DNA of 64,000 nt from Choristoneura fumiferana (lineage: Eukaryota > Arthropoda > Insecta > Lepidoptera > Tortricidae). The translations under genes were made by a program, and so were the position numbers. Of the stretch, positions 29,101 through 35,100 are shown piece after piece. The DNA is taken from contig NC_133481.1 of NCBI RefSeq assembly GCF_025370935.1, positions 11,482,439 through 11,546,438 of the forward strand. The letters run 5' to 3'. Within the stretch, counting starts at the first letter, position 1; each line of letters opens with the position of its first letter. A model generated the notes under the pieces. It did not search any database. It was not told where the DNA came from and was given only the letters and a program-made list of their open reading frames with translations.

Positions 29101-32100
29101 AAGTTATATGCGCCCGGTTTACACGTGTAAGAAAAATTGTGCAAGTTGCGTTACGAGTACCTACATTGCGAAGAAACGAAGCCTACAAGTTTGTAGTGGT
29201 CATACGAGTGCCGCAATGTAATGCAACGTGCACGATTTTTCTTGCAGATCTGAATTGGGCTTAACACTGAGCTTTTTCGTTCCAGGGTAAATAAAAGAGT
29301 CTTATAGTAGATTGTTCAACAAGGGACTAAAACAAGCCATAATGACATGAGATGTTTAGCCCGAGCACAGCAGAGCGATATGGTTTTTAGTCTCGCGTTA
29401 AACACTACTTTACACTGAATATGCAAGGGAAAAAACAACGTTCTGTTCAAAATTACAATATTACTTTCTTAAAAACGTACCTACGCTAATACGATTCATG
29501 GATATCTGTTCAAATTCAAATAGTAAAAAATTAGTTACGCGGTTTTTTCCTTTTTTTGTAAAGTGACGCTGCTTGCGTATTAAGCCAACAGTTTCAACAT
29601 TAAACTATTTTAAAACTAATTGGACTGTGTACCTACAATAAAATGAATTCATCCTTTATATAATTGAATAGGTTTATATTAGTAATCATTCATTGTCTAT
29701 ACACATGAACTGAACATGGCGACAATCCTCCATTCACAAACACCGTGATTGGCTGGTTAGGAGTTTCTAACCTAAATAAAAAAAAACCCTAGAGATTAAT
29801 GAGGAGCTTTAGCCCCGATGTCCCGATATGCAGAGGCTAAAAATCTTCGTTCAGACCACCAGTGTGTGGGTAGATAACTTATAGACAACGTTAGATTTTC
29901 CAATGCATAATGTCTTTGCATTCATAAATATGGCATGCCACGTAGTCAGATCACTTGAGCCGTACCGCTACGAATCGAAGCCTCTTCTTTAATTCATGTC
30001 GCCTGGCAAAAGGTTATGTCGAGTCGATCCCTAAATAATTTAAGTTTGTTTTCCCGGTAACTTGATAACGTTCTGTATTTCTCCTGCGAACGTGACATCA
30101 TTGATCGTATTTTTACGACTGAATGTACATCTGGTTTTCTTTCGGTTACAGCCGTCTTAATTAAATAAGAAAAGAGACCGCTCTTCAGCAGTACCAGTAA
30201 GACCAGAAATTGCTTACCTCATAAGTACATATTTGTCTACATTTGCCCTTCTTTCTGTATTTTTGTGCGGTAATAATAAAAGGCATAACTCACCTAATAC
30301 GTGGTTTTGCAATCGAATGAATGTGTGAACATAAAAAAATATAGTTTTATATACGCTGTAGCTAAGTATGAGTGTGAAGTCTGTCCTTTGATTACAGAGT
30401 GCAACGCCTAGGCTATGCTTAACCACCTTGAATTTATTATCACAAAGGTTATTATCCTTGTAGAAGTCCTTTTATGCGTCCGCACACTATTAACATGTAG
30501 TCTTTAAAAGGAGTTTATAGAGCACACCATAGTAATACGATGTTGATTAGCAGAGAGCGGAATTTTCATGGCATTTTTGACCTGTCATAGTGACTTCTCA
30601 CTTATCGACTTTACCTAAATGATGTCGATATTGCTTTAAATTAGATGGTCGTAAACTTATCATGTTATGTAGACCGGTCCTTTTTTGCATACAAGTGCAT
30701 AATTTGACTGTAAATGAAGTAGTTTAAAACTTTTAGAGATACATTAATGGAAAACTTATTCTTAACATTACAACAGAAGAATTTGTAGATGAAATTGAAA
30801 AAAAAACTGAACTTAAATTATTAAATTAGAAATTGTTATCCATTCATTGTTCATTGCATGTATATCTATTTCACATTTTCTGCTCGAAAGTTACTTAATT
30901 AGATTAGATTAGATTAGATTTATTTATTACCCAATGAAAAAATACATTATAAATACATGTCAGGTAATTATAAGAAATTCACAAAAGGATCGTCAAATTG
31001 TATACAAAAATAATAATAATAATAGGTATATGATAGTGGTACATTACAATACATTGTTAGCCAAAATAAAATTAGAATTAAATTTAAAAATAGTAATAAT
31101 AATAATCAAGGGTAAAACATGGACAAAAAGTTAAAATTAGGTACAATTGGAAGAGATCGCTCTTTAACTTAAGGCCGCCTATTGTTTACCTCTACTTTTA
31201 ATCTTCTTTAGTACCTACCTACCAAATCTTACCTTTGTGTATCGATATATAGATGTATATCGGAAGTCGATAAGTGAGAAGTTACTATTACTTACAGGTC
31301 AAAAAATGCCATGAAAATTCCGCTTCCGCTTCGAGTTTCGTAGTAGCCCTGCTGGGGTAGAGCAAGAGGAGTGGTCGCTCTGGGCGCCAATGGCAAGGAC
31401 CGCCAGTTTCGTAGTAGCCCTGCTGGGGTAGAGCAAGAGGAGTGGTCGCTCTAGGCGCCAATGGCAAGGACCGCCAGTTTCGTAGTAGCCCTGCTGGGGT
31501 AGAGCAAGAGGAGTGGTCGCTCTGGCGCCAATGGCAAGGACCGCCAGTTTCGTAGTAGCCCTGCTGGGGTAGAGCAAGAGGAGTGGTCGCTCTAGGCGCC
31601 AATGGCAAGGACCGCCAGTTTCGTAGTAGCCCTGCTGGGGTAGAGCAGAGGAGTGGTCGCTCTAGGCGCCAATGGCAAGGACCGCCAGTTTCGTAGTAGC
31701 CCTGCTGGGGTAGAGCAAGAGGAGTGGTCGCTCTAGGCGCCAATGGCAAGGACCGCCAGTTTCGTAGTAGCCCTGCTGGGGTAGAGCAAGAGGAGTGGTC
31801 GCTCTAGGCGCCAATGGCAAGGACCGCCAGTTTCGTAGTAGCCCTGCTGGGGTAGAGCAAGAGGAGTGGTCGCTCTAGGCGCCAATGGCAAGGACCGCCA
31901 GTTTCGTAGTAGCCCTGCTGGGGTAGAGCAAGAGGAGTGGTCGCTCTAGGCGCCAATGGCAAGGACCGCCAGTTTCGTAGTAGCCCTGCTGGGGTAGAGC
32001 AAGAGGAGTGGTCGCTCTAGGCGCCAATGGCAAGGACCGCCAGTTTCGTAGTAGCCCTGCTGGGGTAGAGCAAGAGGAGTGGTCGCTCTAGGCGCCAATG

Positions 32101-35100
32101 GCAAGGACCGCCAGTTTCGTAGTAGCCCTGCTGGGGTAGAGCAAGAGGAGTGGTCGCTCTAGGCGCCAATGGCAAGGACCGCCAGTTTCGTAGTAGCCCT
32201 GCTGGGGTAGAGCAAGAGGAGTGGTCGCTCTAGGCGCCAATGGCAAGGACCGCCAGTTTCGTAGTAGCCCTGCTGGGGTAGAGCAAGAGGAGTGGTCGCT
32301 CTAGGCGCCAATGGCAAGGACCGCCAGTTTCGTAGTAGCCCTGCTGGGGTAGAGCAAGAGGAGTGGTCGCTCTAGGCGCCAATGGCAAGGACCGCCAGTT
32401 TCGTAGTAGCCCTGCTGGGGTAGAGCAAGAGGAGTGGTCGCTCTAGGCGCCAATGGCAAGGACCGCCAGTTTCGTAGTAGCCCTGCTGGGGTAGAGCAAG
32501 AGGAGTGGTCGCTCTAGGCGCCAATGGCAAGGACCGCCAGTTTCGTAGTAGCCCTGCTGGGGTAGAGCAAGAGGAGTGGTCGCTCTGGGCGCCAATGGCA
32601 AGGACCGCCAGTTTCGTAGTAGCCCTGCTGGGGTAGAGCAAGAGGAGTGGTCGCTCTAGGCGCCAATGGCAAGGACCGCCAGTTTCGTAGTAGCCCTGCT
32701 GGGGTAGAGCAAGAGGAGTGGTCGCTCTAGGCGCCAATGGCAAGGACCGCCAGTTTCGTAGTAGCCCTGCTGGGGTAGAGCAGGAGGAGTGGTCGCTCTA
32801 GGCGCCAATGGCAAGGACCGCCAGTTTCCAGTGCAAAAAAATATAATATGATAGCATTCTATTTAAGTACTTCAATAGACCTAACTAGTATATAGTCTAT
32901 TAATTATTAAATATCTACTTATTTGCTACGGATAACAACTAGAGTAGGATCAGCGATACCTGGCAGTAGCAATGTAAAGCAAAACTCGTTCTAGCAACCC
33001 TAAAACTCAGTCCGGCAAACAGCAATGTAACTAAATGGATAATATTCAACTAATGCTTTAGCTAAGTTAAGCTAATATTCACACTCGCGCGAACCAAGCT
33101 ATTTTAGGACATTTTCAAACGATGTAAGTCAACGTCTGATGACATTATACCTACCTACTTGGATAACGCGTCTCATTTTGGGGCTTTTTCGGGGCGATCG
33201 CCACCTTGCTATGATAAGTCTGTGCCTCCTGTGATAAGTGATACAAGTGCAAAATCGTCATTTTACAGGAGAGCGAAAATAAGATTTTAAAAAATCTGGT
33301 CTGTGAGCCAAGGGGGCTAGCATTTACCGAAGCACTTTTTTATACATAAAAATATATTCTATAAACTTGCATTTAGTGTTTTTCGGTAAATATTGTTAGT
33401 TCGAAGAAAATCGCGAAAAACCTGTAAGTTGTACCCATTGAAATGTCTAATATGAGTAAATAATATGTGTTAGATGATACAAGTTTAGTTATACCATGGT
33501 GCACCCCTGGAGCACCCATAATATCTCTTGGTGTAAACTGATACGATATACATGAACTTGTAAAACGCACTCACTCACTCACTCATTCACACTCAGCGTA
33601 ATAATATTTTATGTTCCCAGCTCAATGTTGCTTAAAGTAAAGTAAAACAAAAAAACCTGAAAATTGATTTTTTGACCTTGTAACCCGTTACAAATAAAAT
33701 TTACCCAACTTATATTGATTTGCATTTGCAAAAAGTAAAGTAACTTGTATCAGTTTGCAGCGACACTGAGGCGAGCAGGTCCGGCGCACCCCTGATCCCG
33801 GGTCACCTCACCCCCACGCACACCCACCACACTTTATGCTCGCACTTGTATCACTTAACACAACTGTTATTGCATAAATATTTTACGGGAATAGTTTGAC
33901 TTTTAGATACAATTTAATTTGTATACCTTTACACTTAAAAATGTGTTTGTGAAAAGTGATTCAAACCGGGATGTATCACTTATCACAAAAAAAATATCAA
34001 ATTTGTCTCGCATTGGTAGTAGTACATGTTGAGTTGTACCCTGGTCTGGTTTTAGAAAAGTTGGTCAAAAGTAGTATAACTGGAGATATATCAATATCTC
34101 CGAAAAAATAAAATGTGAAAATAAATTCAATTTCACTTATACCACAAAGGACGAAAATAACCTTTAGAGCAATTACATAAAGGGGTTACAACTTGATATA
34201 TATCAATATGCACGATTTTTTTCTGCTAGTTGTATCACTTTTCACAAAATTATCTCCGAAACTATATCACCGAAAAGTACGTGAGATAGACCCAAAAATT
34301 CATTATTTTTTTCTGATTATTTCTAAATAAAAACACACAAGTCGACTTACATCACTGATCACAGGAGGCACAGGTGTACAGTGTACAAAATACAAATGTT
34401 TGCACTTTACAGTATGTAATGTAGGTACTCTCTGGAACGTAATTATGCGAACGATATTTTTTATCTGTGAAATGTGTGTTGCCAATCCTATTTCTTATTT
34501 GCCGCCATTTCTTCCTGCCACGATTCGCTGGTCCTACTCCAGTATTGACAATATTATATTTGATACGGCATACAATTAAATATCTTTATCTATCAGGCGA
34601 CGTGACTCGTCTATTACATACTACGACCACGTATTATTTGTTAGTGACAAAAGAAACTTACCAAGAAGAGCTTGAAATAGGCGTGACTTGAAAATTCTGA
34701 TGACTCTTTCGATCGCGAGGCGCAACTGCCGATCATTGGGCTTCACCAATTTACTGTGGTAGTCTTCCAGCAGTTCTAATGCTCGGTGGGCTTCTGTGAA
34801 CAAATAATACTGTCAATAAAACTGACACAGAATAAATAATAGTACCTACAAGTTGCACTGTGTGAATGAAACGCGGTTTTATTTATTTCTGTACTTAGCC
34901 TTGTAAAGTTGTAAAGCGCGGGAAAACAGGTTTAGCTACTCTCGCTCGCTTAGGTACCTACCTATTTCAGTTAGAAATATAAAAATTTAAAATGAGAAAA
35001 TTGCTGAGAGTAGGTATGTTAAGAAAAATAATAAAGACATTCGTTTTGTTTGGCAACGAATGTATGTGCTCATATGTTTTTAGCTCTGATCTGAGGACGA

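Larger units (their letters stand above)
23039..32828. repeat. duplicated block, right copy (block B)
   Basis: It repeats 13059 onward in the same orientation. The first 2.4 kb (to about 25500) differs from block A by frequent one-base gains and losses, and the rest is almost identical. Repeats carried over include a Helitron (about 23427-23656), the retroelement at 24613, a Helitron (about 25253-25450), SINEs at 25497 and 26402, a hairpin at 25936, a Helitron at 27556, and the non-LTR tail at about 30895. It lacks the hairpin insertion of block A. Confidence 0.93.

Noticed and set aside
21585..32828. 71-bp array as a possible CRISPR-like repeat-spacer system
   Set aside because: Units are contiguous with no variable spacers, and the genome is an animal's.
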